Shown: one piece after another, positions 1 to 8,632 of the stretch | Layout: every line of letters starts with the position of its first letter | Numbering within the stretch: position 1 is the first letter of the stretch | Origin: Syntrophaceae bacterium UBA2188 | Lineage (GTDB): Bacteria; Desulfobacterota; BSN033; UBA1163 | Reading direction: 5' to 3' | DNA: 46,730 bases | Assembly (NCBI GenBank): GCA_002327985.1 | Contig: DCVM01000113.1 | Coordinates: forward strand, 1 to 46,730 | Program-made: the position numbers and the translations under genes | The notes under the pieces: generated by a model | Told to the model about the DNA's origin: nothing | What the model saw: the letters and a program-made list of their open reading frames with translations, nothing else | Database searches by the model: none

Positions 1-23
1 TTTATTTAACTTTTCGTTCAAAA

Positions 24-52
24 TTGACAGGAAGGCAAAATTATAGTATTTT
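24..52 (+). promoter_or_regulatory. Candidate sigma-70 promoter before the radical SAM gene
   Basis: TTGACA at 24-29 and TATTTT at 47-52 are separated by 17 bp. The -35 is perfect and the -10 matches 4 of 6 positions. It lies about 90 bp before the first gene, in an AT-rich stretch otherwise free of genes (1-142). Sequence match only. Confidence 0.4.
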
Positions 53-142
53 TAATAACCTAAATGCTCTAAGTAACCATGGGGAACCCCCACTTCCAAT
101 ATTTTTAAATGTCTAAGGGATTGTTCCGGGGAGGGTGGCGGA

Positions 143-2608
143 TTGAAAGAATTTCTTTCCATCGTTTCAAAACCTGTTCGATATCTTGGTCAGGAGATCC
201 ATTCGATTCGAAAAAACCCTGCCGAGGTCAGATTAAAATTCTGTCTGGCCTTTCCGGATGTCTATGAAGTGGGGATGTCTCATCTGGGGATCCAGATCCT
301 TTATCATATTTTAAATTCAAAAAAAGGGATCGCCTGCGAAAGGGCATTTGCCCCTTGGGTAGATATGGAAAACGTCTTAAGAAATAAAAAGATTCCCCTC
401 TCTTCTCTCGAATCCTCTACTCCCCTCAATCAATTCGATATCGTGGGCTTCTCGCTCCAATATGAGCTCTGCTTCACCAATGTCCTCAATATGCTCGACC
501 TTTCCAATATCCCTCTCTTCTCAAAAGATAGGGATGAGAGGTTTCCCCTCATCATTGCTGGAGGTCCTTCAACCTTTAATCCAGCACCCGTCGCTGATTT
601 TTTTGATGCCATGGTCATCGGAGATGGTGAAGAAGCGATCTTCGAAATTTGCGATCTTGTCCTTCAATGGAAGGGAGCCAAGGAAAAGAGGGAAAATATT
701 TTAAAATCACTTTCTCAACTGGAGGGAGTGTATGTCCCCAGTTTACACAAGAAGGAGCAAAGAATTCGGAAAAGAGTGGTCTTCGACCTCAATCAAACCT
801 TTTTCCCCTCCTGCCCGATTGTCCCATATATGAAGGTGGTTCACGACCGCCTCAATGTGGAGATTGCAAGGGGTTGTAAAAGGGGATGCCGCTTTTGCGA
901 GGCGGGGTTCATCCACCGGCCTTACCGCGAAAGAAGTCCAGAGGTCATCCATCAGATTCTGAATGCCTCACTGAAGCAAACGGGTTATGAAGAACTCTCT
1001 TTGCTCAGCCTCAGTGCAGGAGATTACTCTTCCATCGGGCCCCTTCTCTCCGATCTGATGGACCAATATGAATCCAAGAAGGTCGCCGTTTCCTTTCCCT
1101 CTTTAAGAATAGAGAGTGTTGTCGGGCATCTGGCAGAGGAGGTGAAGCGGGTTAGAAAAACAGGACTGACTATCGCGCCAGAGGCCGGGACAGAACGTCT
1201 TCGAAGCGTGATCAATAAGGAACTGGATGAACGTATTCTCTTCCAGGGTGTCTCCAACCTTTTTTCAAAAGGTTGGAAGAACCTCAAACTCTATTTCATG
1301 ATGGGACTTCCCACAGAGAAGGAAGAGGACCTAATGGGCATCCTTGAGATGACGAAGAAGATAGCCATCTTAGGCGAAAGGCATAAAATCCATCCCAATA
1401 TCAATGTCAGCGTTTCGACATTTGTTCCCAAACCCCATACCCCTTTCCAATGGGAGTCCCAGATCCCCTTGGAGGAGATGGGGGAGAAACTCTATTCCAT
1501 TCGGGAGGGGGTCAAGAGAAATCACCTCCGTTTTAAGTGGCAAGATCCCCATCTCAGTTTTTTAGAGGGAATGTTTTCAGTGGGGGATCACACTCTTTCC
1601 CATGTGTTAGTGGAGGCCTTTCGGCTGGGATGCCGCTTCGATGGCTGGAGCGACCAATTCCAATATCCTCTATGGAACAAGGCATTTGAGAAGATAGGGC
1701 TGAAAATGGATTTCCATACCCGAAAGAGAAAAATGGAGGAGATCCTTCCCTGGTCTTTCATCGAGACAGGAATGGATGATCAATTTCTTTGGGAAGAATA
1801 TCAGAGAGGCCTCAAAGAAAAAATCAGCCCTCCCTGTGTAAAAGAGAATTGTCACCGGTGTGGGATTTGCGACGGGAGGATCCTCTCCGTGAGAGAAGGG
1901 GATCCGGTAGAGATAAAAGCTCCGGAAAGAACGGCAAAAAAGGATATTCGAAAGAAAGGGATGAAGAAAAAGATTCGATTGAAATTCAGAAAGGTAGGAG
2001 AAATGCGGTTCCTGAGCCATTTAGAACTGGCGCATCTCTTCTATCGTGCCTCAAAGAGGGCTGACCTTCCCCTCTGCTTCTCCGAGGGATTTCACCCGAT
2101 GCCCAGGATCATCTTCGCCACCGCCCTTCCCGTGGGGATGGAAAGTTTAATGGAGATCGTGGATATGGAAGTCGAGGCAAAAACCACCTCCCTCGAAGTG
2201 ATGGAGAAACTCAATCGAACCCTGCCGTTGGGAATTGAGATCACGGAGGCTGAAGAGGTTCCACTCTTTTTTCATCTATCCTCCCTACCCTATCCGGCGG
2301 TCTACTGGATTCCATTGGATCATCTTCTTCCCAAAGAAGAGGCTGCCCCAAGGATCAAACAGGCTCTGGACAAAAAAGAGTTCTTCATCCACCAGGAGAG
2401 AGATGGAAAGAAGAGAAGCGTGGACATTCGACCCCTGATTGAGAAAATGGAGATCAAGGAGAGTTCAAGGGGAGAACTACAATGGGGAGTGGAGCTGGTC
2501 CTACGAAAGGCAACGGGAAGAACGGCAAAACCCATTGAGATCATAGGGACCATATTGGGTTTGGAAGGGGAACCCCTTTCCCAATGCAAAGTCGTCAAGG
2601 TGGAATAA
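143..2608 (+). CDS. Radical SAM protein with C-terminal DUF2344 domain (TIGR03960-like)
   Basis: The 821-aa protein carries the radical SAM cluster motif C-x3-C-x2-C at Cys245, Cys249 and Cys252 (CKRGCRFC), after an N-terminal region of the B12-binding-like type found in this family. A second cysteine group (CHRCGIC) lies near residue 570. From about residue 615 the protein changes to a DUF2344-type domain (FLSHLELAHLFYRASKRADL). Fusion of the two parts is usual in Deltaproteobacteria; in other bacteria DUF2344 can be a separate radical-SAM-linked protein. The reaction is not known to me. The start is TTG at 143, chosen because a GGGGAGGG ribosome site ends 7 bp upstream and no in-frame ATG fits better. 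It is followed by the RNase G gene, a recurrent neighbour that suggests a role in RNA or ribosome biology (inference). Confidence 0.88.
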   Translation: MKEFLSIVSKPVRYLGQEIHSIRKNPAEVRLKFCLAFPDVYEVGMSHLGIQILYHILNSKKGIACERAFAPWVDMENVLRNKKIPLSSLESSTPLNQFDIVGFSLQYELCFTNVLNMLDLSNIPLFSKDRDERFPLIIAGGPSTFNPAPVADFFDAMVIGDGEEAIFEICDLVLQWKGAKEKRENILKSLSQLEGVYVPSLHKKEQRIRKRVVFDLNQTFFPSCPIVPYMKVVHDRLNVEIARGCKRGCRFCEAGFIHRPYRERSPEVIHQILNASLKQTGYEELSLLSLSAGDYSSIGPLLSDLMDQYESKKVAVSFPSLRIESVVGHLAEEVKRVRKTGLTIAPEAGTERLRSVINKELDERILFQGVSNLFSKGWKNLKLYFMMGLPTEKEEDLMGILEMTKKIAILGERHKIHPNINVSVSTFVPKPHTPFQWESQIPLEEMGEKLYSIREGVKRNHLRFKWQDPHLSFLEGMFSVGDHTLSHVLVEAFRLGCRFDGWSDQFQYPLWNKAFEKIGLKMDFHTRKRKMEEILPWSFIETGMDDQFLWEEYQRGLKEKISPPCVKENCHRCGICDGRILSVREGDPVEIKAPERTAKKDIRKKGMKKKIRLKFRKVGEMRFLSHLELAHLFYRASKRADLPLCFSEGFHPMPRIIFATALPVGMESLMEIVDMEVEAKTTSLEVMEKLNRTLPLGIEITEAEEVPLFFHLSSLPYPAVYWIPLDHLLPKEEAAPRIKQALDKKEFFIHQERDGKKRSVDIRPLIEKMEIKESSRGELQWGVELVLRKATGRTAKPIEIIGTILGLEGEPLSQCKVVKVE

Positions 2609-2735
2609 TGGAATACTGGAATATTGGAATATTGCCACCTATAAGTTGTGAGTGTTTGGGAAATGCTCTTCTCCTGAAGACGTATTATTCCATCGTTCCA
2701 TCATTCCATCATTACATCATTACATTATTCTTTTG
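2609..2735. repeat. Intergenic GGAATA/TATTCC palindromic repeat, copy 1
   Basis: The left arm has repeated TGGAATA units (about 2609-2634). The right arm has TTCCATCR/TTACATCA units (2685-2730) that are roughly the reverse complement, so the transcript could fold into a long imperfect hairpin. A 24-nt right-arm segment at 2685-2708 recurs at 8604-8627 with one difference. Confidence 0.75.
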
Positions 2736-2746
2736 GGGAGCCGGTT

Positions 2747-4240
2747 ATGGCGAATGAGCTCATCATTAACGTGACGCAACAAGAGACCAGAGTCGCCCTT
2801 CTTGAGGATCGGGGCCTTGCCGAACTTTATATCGAGCGCACCAAGGACCGGGGGATCATGGGAAATATCTATAAGGGGAAAGTGGTGAAGGTTTTGCCAG
2901 GGATGCAGGCCGCTTTTGTCGACATCGGATTGGAAAAAGCGGCTTTTCTCTATGTCTCGGACGTCCACGGGGTGATCGAAGATTATGAGGAGATGGGCTT
3001 CCAAGGGGAAGAAATGCCTACCTATTTCAGCAGCCCTTCCTCACAGATCGAAGACCTCCTCTCTGAAGGTCAGGAGATATTGGTTCAGGTCTCCAAAGAA
3101 CCCCTGGGTACAAAAGGGACGCGAATCACCTCCCATACCACATTGCCCGGCAGGTATCTCGTCTACATGCCCCTAGTGGATCACATCGGTGTTTCGAGAA
3201 GGATCAAAGACGAACGGGAACGGAAGAGGCTGAGAGAGATTGTCCTGTCAATGAAACCCCCTGCCGGTGGTTTCATTGTGCGGACGGCCAGTGAAGGGGC
3301 AGAGGCGGATGAAATTCGAACCGACATGGAATTCCTCCTCCATCTCTGGAATAACATTCAGAAGAGAAAAGAAAGTTCACCAGCCCCTTCTCTGATCCAC
3401 AGTGATCTGACTATGGTCCTCCGGGTCATCCGGGATATCCTCTCTCCTCAGGTCAACCGAATCGTGATCGATTCTAAAGAAGAGTATGAGAATATTCTCT
3501 CTTTCATCAACACTTACATGCCAAAGCAAAAATATGAGATGATCCTCTATGAAAAAAAAGAGCCTATCTTTGATGCTTATGGGATTGAAATGGAGATTGA
3601 CAAAATCCTGGGCAGTAAGGTTTGGCTTAAATCCGGAGGGTACATCGTCATCGATATGAGCGAAGCCCTGGTGGCCATCGATGTGAATACAGGGAGATAT
3701 GTGGGAAAGAGGAATTTAGCGGATACGATCCTGAAAACCAATCTGGAAGCAGCGAAGGAAATTGCCTACCAATTGAGATTGCGGAATATCGGAGGGATCA
3801 TCATCATTGACTTTATTGATATGGAACGGGAGGGGGACCGGGAAAAGGTTTATCAGGGTTTGGAAGAAGCCCTGAAGAAAGATCACCAGAAGACCAATAT
3901 CTTTAAAATCTCAGAACTCGGCTTGGTGGAGATGACCCGGAAGCGAACCCGGGAAAATATCTCCCGGATTCTGGGTGAACCCTGTCCTTATTGTGAGGGG
4001 GCGGGACTGATTAAATCGAAGACAACGGTCTGTTATGATATTTTTCGGGAGATCGAAAGGACAGCTTCTGAAGTGGGGGGACATAACATCGTGGTGGAGG
4101 CCAATCCGGAGATCGCTGACCTTCTTTATGAAGAAGAGAGGGTGGGGGTGGAGGAGTTAGAGAAAAAACTGAGGAAAAAGATCATCATTAAGGGCAAGGC
4201 CGGATTCCACCAGGAGCAGTTCAGCATTGTCGAAATTTGA
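2747..4240 (+). CDS. rng: Ribonuclease G/E family endoribonuclease
   Basis: This 497-aa protein has the length of RNase G rather than the longer RNase E. It is an S1-domain endoribonuclease that trims rRNA and starts mRNA decay in the cytoplasm. The S1 domain follows the N-terminus (GNIYKGKVVKVLPGMQAAFVDIG, read here in two parts at residues 40-62). The catalytic Mg-binding aspartates are in IDVNTGRY (Asp312) and IIDFIDM (Asp355). The zinc-link motif CPYC is at Cys413 and Cys416. The ATG at 2747 follows a GGGGAG ribosome site. It lies between the radical SAM/DUF2344 gene and rplU, a conserved order in Deltaproteobacteria. Confidence 0.95.
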   Translation: MANELIINVTQQETRVALLEDRGLAELYIERTKDRGIMGNIYKGKVVKVLPGMQAAFVDIGLEKAAFLYVSDVHGVIEDYEEMGFQGEEMPTYFSSPSSQIEDLLSEGQEILVQVSKEPLGTKGTRITSHTTLPGRYLVYMPLVDHIGVSRRIKDERERKRLREIVLSMKPPAGGFIVRTASEGAEADEIRTDMEFLLHLWNNIQKRKESSPAPSLIHSDLTMVLRVIRDILSPQVNRIVIDSKEEYENILSFINTYMPKQKYEMILYEKKEPIFDAYGIEMEIDKILGSKVWLKSGGYIVIDMSEALVAIDVNTGRYVGKRNLADTILKTNLEAAKEIAYQLRLRNIGGIIIIDFIDMEREGDREKVYQGLEEALKKDHQKTNIFKISELGLVEMTRKRTRENISRILGEPCPYCEGAGLIKSKTTVCYDIFREIERTASEVGGHNIVVEANPEIADLLYEEERVGVEELEKKLRKKIIIKGKAGFHQEQFSIVEI

Positions 4241-4314
4241 TAGATTAGAGTGTCCTAAAGTGAAAGAATTCAACTACGTTCCAGACTTTAAATGAAAAGG
4301 TGGAAAAGGTGGAT

Positions 4315-4343
4315 TTGACAATCAGCAAAAAATCGATTAATAT
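4315..4343 (+). promoter_or_regulatory. Candidate sigma-70 promoter for rplU-rpmA
   Basis: TTGACA at 4315-4320, a 17-bp spacer, then TAATAT at 4338-4343 (4 of 6). It lies 31 bp before the rplU start, so ribosomal protein synthesis can be driven independently of rng. Confidence 0.55.
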
Positions 4344-4373
4344 CCGTTAATTATTTCAGTCCGGAGGCGTATG

Positions 4374-4688
4374 ATGTATGCAGTGTTGAAAACCGGTGGA
4401 AAGGAATACCGGGTCTCCGAGGGAGACCTTATCCGGGTGGAGAAATTGGAGGGAAATGTAGGAGATCAAGTGGAATTGAAAGACGTCCTCATGGTCTCCA
4501 AAGAAGGACAGGCGCAGGTTGGAACCCCCCATCTCACGGATGTCGTCATCAAAGGGGAAATCGTCCAAGAGATGAAGGGGAAAAAAGTCCTGACCTACAA
4601 GATGAAAAGGAGAAAGAATTATCGGCGATTCAAAGGACATCGCCAAACCTACACCTATCTGAAAGTGAATGAGATTGCATTAGGCTGA
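4374..4688 (+). CDS. rplU: 50S ribosomal protein L21
   Basis: The 104-aa product begins MYAVLKTGGKEYRV, the conserved L21 N-terminus, and keeps the C-terminal RRKNYRRFKGHRQ region that binds 23S rRNA. Two ATG codons stand side by side at 4371 and 4374. I chose 4374 because the family starts at MYAV and because GGAGG at 4363-4367 is then 6 bp away rather than 3. It is paired with rpmA as in most bacteria, but an 80-bp palindromic repeat separates the two genes. Confidence 0.96.
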   Translation: MYAVLKTGGKEYRVSEGDLIRVEKLEGNVGDQVELKDVLMVSKEGQAQVGTPHLTDVVIKGEIVQEMKGKKVLTYKMKRRKNYRRFKGHRQTYTYLKVNEIALG

Positions 4689-4755
4689 AAAATGGAATAT
4701 TGGAATAGTGGAATAATGGTTTAAACCATCGTTCCAGTATTCCGATCTGAGGGTT
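4689..4755. repeat. Intergenic GGAATA/TATTCC palindromic repeat, copy 2
   Basis: TGGAATA units on the left face TTCCAGTATTCC on the right. At the centre is a perfect 14-bp palindrome, ATGGTTTAAACCAT (4716-4729). The element lies inside the rplU-rpmA unit, where a folded RNA could affect the ratio of the two products (inference). Confidence 0.75.
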
Positions 4756-4769
4756 TTTAGGAGGCAGTG

Positions 4770-5030
4770 ATGGCACACAAGAAAGCAGGGGGAAGTTCTC
4801 GAAACGGTAGAGATAGTGCAGGGCAACGATTGGGCGTCAAACGATTCGGTGGACAATCGGTCCAGGCTGGAAGCATCTTGGTCCGTCAAAAAGGGACCCG
4901 GATTCATCCTGGAGAAAATGTCGGGATGGGAAAAGATTATACCCTATTTGCCAGGATCAACGGGATTGTTAAATATGAAAATAAAGGAAAAGATAAAAAA
5001 CAGGTGAGTGTCTACACACAGAATCTTTAA
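4770..5030 (+). CDS. rpmA: 50S ribosomal protein L27
   Basis: The 86-aa product begins MAHKKAGGSSRNGRDS, the standard L27 start whose flexible N-terminus reaches the peptidyl-transferase centre. There is no Firmicutes-type cleaved leader. A GTG lies at 4767, but ATG 4770 is preferred because AGGAGG at 4759-4764 is then 5 bp away and the protein starts like its family. The gene sits between rplU and obgE. Confidence 0.97.
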   Translation: MAHKKAGGSSRNGRDSAGQRLGVKRFGGQSVQAGSILVRQKGTRIHPGENVGMGKDYTLFARINGIVKYENKGKDKKQVSVYTQNL

Positions 5031-5052
5031 CCCTGCCCCGCCAAGGGTTATA

Positions 5053-5076
5053 CCCTGAATCCGACGTGGTTCAGGG
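5053..5076. repeat. Small hairpin between rpmA and obgE
   Basis: CCCTGAA at 5053-5059 is complementary to TTCAGGG at 5070-5076, giving a 7-bp stem with a 10-nt loop. No T-tract follows, so it is not a typical terminator. It lies 24 bp before the obgE start. Confidence 0.5.
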
Positions 5077-5099
5077 CCCTCCATTTGGCCTGTGAGAAA

Positions 5100-6119
5100 A
5101 TGAAGTTTGTGGATGAAGCAAGGATCCATGTGATAGCGGGCAATGGTGGAAATGGTTGTGTCAGTTTTCGACGAGAGAAGTTTGTCCCCAGAGGAGGTCC
5201 AAATGGCGGTAACGGAGGGAAAGGCGGGGATGTAATCCTTCAAGCCGATGCTCAACTGACAACCCTACTCGATCTAACCTACCCTAAACCATTCAGAGCC
5301 AAAAAGGGAACTCACGGTAAAGGGAAAGATCAAACCGGAAAAAATGGAAAGGATCTCATCATTCGAGTTCCCACGGGTACATTGGTACGAGATGATCAGA
5401 CCGAGGAATTGCTCCAGGACCTTCTCTTCGATGGACAACGATTTATCGCCGCAGAGGGAGGCCGGGGTGGCCGAGGCAATGCCCGGTTTGCTACGCCCAC
5501 AATGCGTGCTCCGCGCCACGCCGAAAAAGGTGAAACCGGACAGGAGCGTACCCTTAGACTCGAGCTCAAGCTTCTTGCCGATGTCGGGCTCATCGGTTAT
5601 CCCAATGTTGGAAAATCAACGCTTCTCTCCAGAATCTCATCTGCCCGACCGAAGATCGCAGACTACCCCTTTACCACGCTTGTTCCCAATCTGGGGGTCG
5701 TGGTTCGAGAAGATCACCGATCCTTTGTCGTGGCGGACATCCCAGGCTTGATTGAAGGTGCTTCCAAAGGAGCCGGACTCGGATTGACTTTCCTCCGGCA
5801 TGTGGAGCGGACGCGCTTGCTGATTCACCTCCTGGATATCTCAGGGGAACCGACATGTGATGCCGTGAAGGATTTTCACACTCTCAACCACGAGTTGAAA
5901 GCCTACGGCCCTTCGCTCCAGGAAAAAATCCAATTCGTCGCTCTCAACAAAGTCGATCTTCCATCGGTGCGGGAGAAGGGAAAGGGATTAAAACGCGAAT
6001 TTGAGAAAATAGGATATCCATTCTATTTCATCTCCGGCCATACTGGAGAAGGGGTAAAAGAATTGATGGTGGCGGTGTCTCTGAAACTCGAATCCATTGG
6101 GAATCAAGTTCATGAGTAA
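5100..6119 (+). CDS. obgE: Obg-family GTPase (CgtA/ObgE)
   Basis: The 339-aa protein has the glycine-rich Obg fold at the N-terminus (many GGxGG turns, residues 1-155), then the G domain: G1 GYPNVGKST, G3 DIPGLIEGA, G4 NKVD. Obg GTPases bind the 50S subunit late in assembly and link ribosome maturation to (p)ppGpp. An in-frame TTG exists at 5085, but the family starts MKFVDEA, which is ATG 5100. The sequence ends soon after the G domain, so the variable C-terminal extension is absent. Its end overlaps proB by 8 bp. Confidence 0.96.
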   Translation: MKFVDEARIHVIAGNGGNGCVSFRREKFVPRGGPNGGNGGKGGDVILQADAQLTTLLDLTYPKPFRAKKGTHGKGKDQTGKNGKDLIIRVPTGTLVRDDQTEELLQDLLFDGQRFIAAEGGRGGRGNARFATPTMRAPRHAEKGETGQERTLRLELKLLADVGLIGYPNVGKSTLLSRISSARPKIADYPFTTLVPNLGVVVREDHRSFVVADIPGLIEGASKGAGLGLTFLRHVERTRLLIHLLDISGEPTCDAVKDFHTLNHELKAYGPSLQEKIQFVALNKVDLPSVREKGKGLKREFEKIGYPFYFISGHTGEGVKELMVAVSLKLESIGNQVHE

Positions 6120-7248
6120 CAAGGATATTCGCAAAAAGGTATTGGCAAAGGTTAGACGAATTGTCGTGAAGGTGGGCTCCAGTATTTTAGCCTCTATCGA
6201 GAAAGGACTCCACTATGAAGTATTCTCCCGTTTGACCAAGGAGATTTCCGATTTGAAGCGCCAGGGCTACGAGATTGTTCTGGTCTCCTCAGGTGCCATT
6301 GCAGCAGGAATGGAGAAGTTGGGTTATAAGACCCGCCCCCAGGCGATCACACAGAAACAGGCCACAGCCGCCGTAGGTCAGACCCGGCTGATGAACATCT
6401 ATGAAAACTATTTCTCGCATTTCCAGCAGATGGTTGCACAGGTTCTTCTGACTCACGATGATTTGAGCCACCGTCGGAGGTTTCTCAACGCCCGCAATAC
6501 CCTGCTGACCCTTCTTGAACTCGGGATCATCCCCATCATCAATGAAAACGACACCGTGGTGGTGGACGAGATCAAATTCGGTGATAATGACAATCTCTCT
6601 GCTCTGATCACCAACCTGATCGGAGCGGATCTTCTCATTATCCTGACAGACATCGAGGGTCTTTGTGATTCGGACCCAAGGGTGAACCCGAACGCCCGGT
6701 GTATTCCTCTGGTGGAGGCGTTAGAGGTGGAGATGGCGGGAATCGCCGGAGAGACGAAGAGCGAGATGAGCGTGGGAGGAATGATCAGTAAGGTCAAGGC
6801 CGCCAGAAAGGCATCCCGCTTTGGAATTCCCACGGTGGTGGCGCGTGGAACCAAGGAAGGCGTTCTCCATCAGATCTTAAAGGGGAAGGAGATTGGGACG
6901 CTGATTCTTCCGAAAGGGGAGGCCCTAAGCAGTCGGAAACATTGGATTGCTTTTAATCCAAATCCAAAAGGAGAGGTCATGGTGGATGAGGGGGCAAAGA
7001 AGGCCATTCTTCAAAGAGGAAAGAGTCTGCTCCCATCGGGTGTGGTTAAAATCAGGGGAAGTTTCGATCGAGGGGATTTGGTCACCTGCCTGGGACCTCG
7101 TGGAAAAGAGTTCGCCAGAGGGTTGGTGAACTACAACGCCACAGAACTTGAAAAAATCAAAGGACTTCGAAGCAATCAGATTGAGTCGGCCTTGGGCTAT
7201 AAATATTCTGATGAAGTGATTCATCGGAACGACCTGGTTGTGTTATGA
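6112..7248 (+). CDS. proB: Glutamate 5-kinase with PUA domain
   Basis: ProB phosphorylates L-glutamate to gamma-glutamyl phosphate, the first and feedback-controlled step of proline synthesis. The 378-aa protein has the amino-acid kinase start IVVKVGSSIL, the glutamate-binding segment IINENDTVV and the SVGGMISKVKAA loop. A PUA domain of about 80 residues follows (LPSGVVKIRGSFDRGD onward), as in E. coli ProB. ATG 6112 overlaps the obgE stop; an in-frame TTG at 6097 is less likely. The stop overlaps the proA start by 4 nt (ATGA), so the two are probably translationally coupled. Confidence 0.96.
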   Translation: MSNKDIRKKVLAKVRRIVVKVGSSILASIEKGLHYEVFSRLTKEISDLKRQGYEIVLVSSGAIAAGMEKLGYKTRPQAITQKQATAAVGQTRLMNIYENYFSHFQQMVAQVLLTHDDLSHRRRFLNARNTLLTLLELGIIPIINENDTVVVDEIKFGDNDNLSALITNLIGADLLIILTDIEGLCDSDPRVNPNARCIPLVEALEVEMAGIAGETKSEMSVGGMISKVKAARKASRFGIPTVVARGTKEGVLHQILKGKEIGTLILPKGEALSSRKHWIAFNPNPKGEVMVDEGAKKAILQRGKSLLPSGVVKIRGSFDRGDLVTCLGPRGKEFARGLVNYNATELEKIKGLRSNQIESALGYKYSDEVIHRNDLVVL

Positions 7249-8513
7249 AAAAGAAAACGGATTTCAGGACAGAAGTGAGAGAGATGGCCAGAAAGGCCAA
7301 GGAGGCCTCCTATCGACTGGCCCAGCTTTCCACGACCTCAAAAAATAAGGCCTTGCTTGAGATGGCAGAGGATCTGGAGCGGCATCAACAGCACCTGATT
7401 GAAGAAAACCGAAAGGACCTTGCCTCGGGTGAAAAGGCACACCTCTCTTTTTCGTTAATCGACCGATTAAGATTGACTCCCTCGGTCATCCAGGGGATGG
7501 CAGAAGGGCTTCGGGAAGTGGCCCGCCTTCCTGATCCCGTTGGTGAAGTCCTCAGGATGTGGAAAAGGCCAAACGGTCTGATGGTGGGAAAGATGAGAAT
7601 TCCCATTGGCGTCATCGGACTCATTTATGAGTCGAGGCCCAATGTCACGGCCGATGCTTCCGGCCTATGCTTCAAGGCGGGCAACAGTGTCCTCCTGAGG
7701 GGAGGGTCCGAAGCCTTTCATTCGAATCAAGCCATCGGACAAATTCTTCGAAAAATCCTCTCGAAGAGGGGACTTCCAGAGGAGGCCATCCAGATCTTTC
7801 CTCATACTGGGAGAGAGGCCATTCAGGAGATGCTCCAGCTTGAGGAAGAGATCGATCTGATCATCCCCCGAGGAGGAGAAGAGCTGATTCGATTCGTGAC
7901 GAATCATTCAAAGATTCCTGTGATCAAACATTATAAAGGGGTCTGCCATATCTTTGTGGATGAGAGCGCTGATCTAAAGATGGCGATACGAATCTGCCTC
8001 AATGCTAAAGTCCAAAGACCCGGGGTGTGTAACGCCATGGAAACCCTGTTGGTTCATGAAAAGGTGGCCAGTCGATTCCTTCCAAGGATGGCCACGGTCC
8101 TTCGGAAAGAAGGGGTGGAACTGAGGGGATGTTCTCGGACGAAAAAAGTTCTTCCTGGCATCAAGGAAGCGCGGGAGGAAGATTGGTTTCAAGAATATTT
8201 AGACCTTATTCTCTCCATCAAGGTGGTGAAGGGAATAGAAGAAGCCGTCCAACACATGGCAAGGTTCGGTTCGTTCCATACAGAAGCCATCATCACCTCT
8301 GATTATCAGAATGCCCAGAAGTTTTTAAAGGAAGTTAACTCCTCCTGTGTCCTGGTCAATGCTTCCACACGATTCAATGACGGATTCGAATTGGGTCTGG
8401 GTGCAGAAATCGGAATCAGTACCTCCAAGTTCCACGCCTTTGGCCCCATGGGGTTGGAGGAATTGACGACAACTAAATTTATTGTTTATGGAGAAGGACA
8501 GATACGGAAATAA
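7245..8513 (+). CDS. proA: Gamma-glutamyl phosphate reductase
   Basis: ProA reduces gamma-glutamyl phosphate with NADPH to glutamate semialdehyde, the second step of proline synthesis. The 422-aa length is normal. Visible family segments are IPIGVIGLIYESRPNVT, RGGSEAFHSN, LIIPRGGEELIRFV, and the catalytic-cysteine region VQRPGVCNAMETLL (Cys near residue 263). The ATG lies within the ATGA overlap with proB. A repeat-bearing gap follows before nadD. Confidence 0.96.
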   Translation: MKKKTDFRTEVREMARKAKEASYRLAQLSTTSKNKALLEMAEDLERHQQHLIEENRKDLASGEKAHLSFSLIDRLRLTPSVIQGMAEGLREVARLPDPVGEVLRMWKRPNGLMVGKMRIPIGVIGLIYESRPNVTADASGLCFKAGNSVLLRGGSEAFHSNQAIGQILRKILSKRGLPEEAIQIFPHTGREAIQEMLQLEEEIDLIIPRGGEELIRFVTNHSKIPVIKHYKGVCHIFVDESADLKMAIRICLNAKVQRPGVCNAMETLLVHEKVASRFLPRMATVLRKEGVELRGCSRTKKVLPGIKEAREEDWFQEYLDLILSIKVVKGIEEAVQHMARFGSFHTEAIITSDYQNAQKFLKEVNSSCVLVNASTRFNDGFELGLGAEIGISTSKFHAFGPMGLEELTTTKFIVYGEGQIRK

Positions 8514-8519
8514 GGGCAT

Positions 8520-8627
8520 CCAATGGAATGTTGGAATACTGGATGAATGGAATATTGGAAAACCAAAGCAAAAAGATCTTATGGTTACCTTATTTCTAAC
8601 TCATTATTCCATCGTTCCATTATTCCA
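8520..8627. repeat. Intergenic GGAATA/TATTCC palindromic repeat, copy 3
   Basis: The left arm (8521-8560) repeats TGGAATR units. The right arm (8604-8627) repeats TTCCAT units and is nearly identical to 2685-2708 of copy 1. It fills the proA-nadD gap and ends 5 bp before the nadD start. Confidence 0.75.
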
Positions 8628-8632
8628 GAAAG

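Noticed and set aside
5344..5751. 135-aa alternative frame inside obgE
   Set aside because: Lies wholly within the strongly conserved obgE frame, with no ribosome site; a shadow frame.
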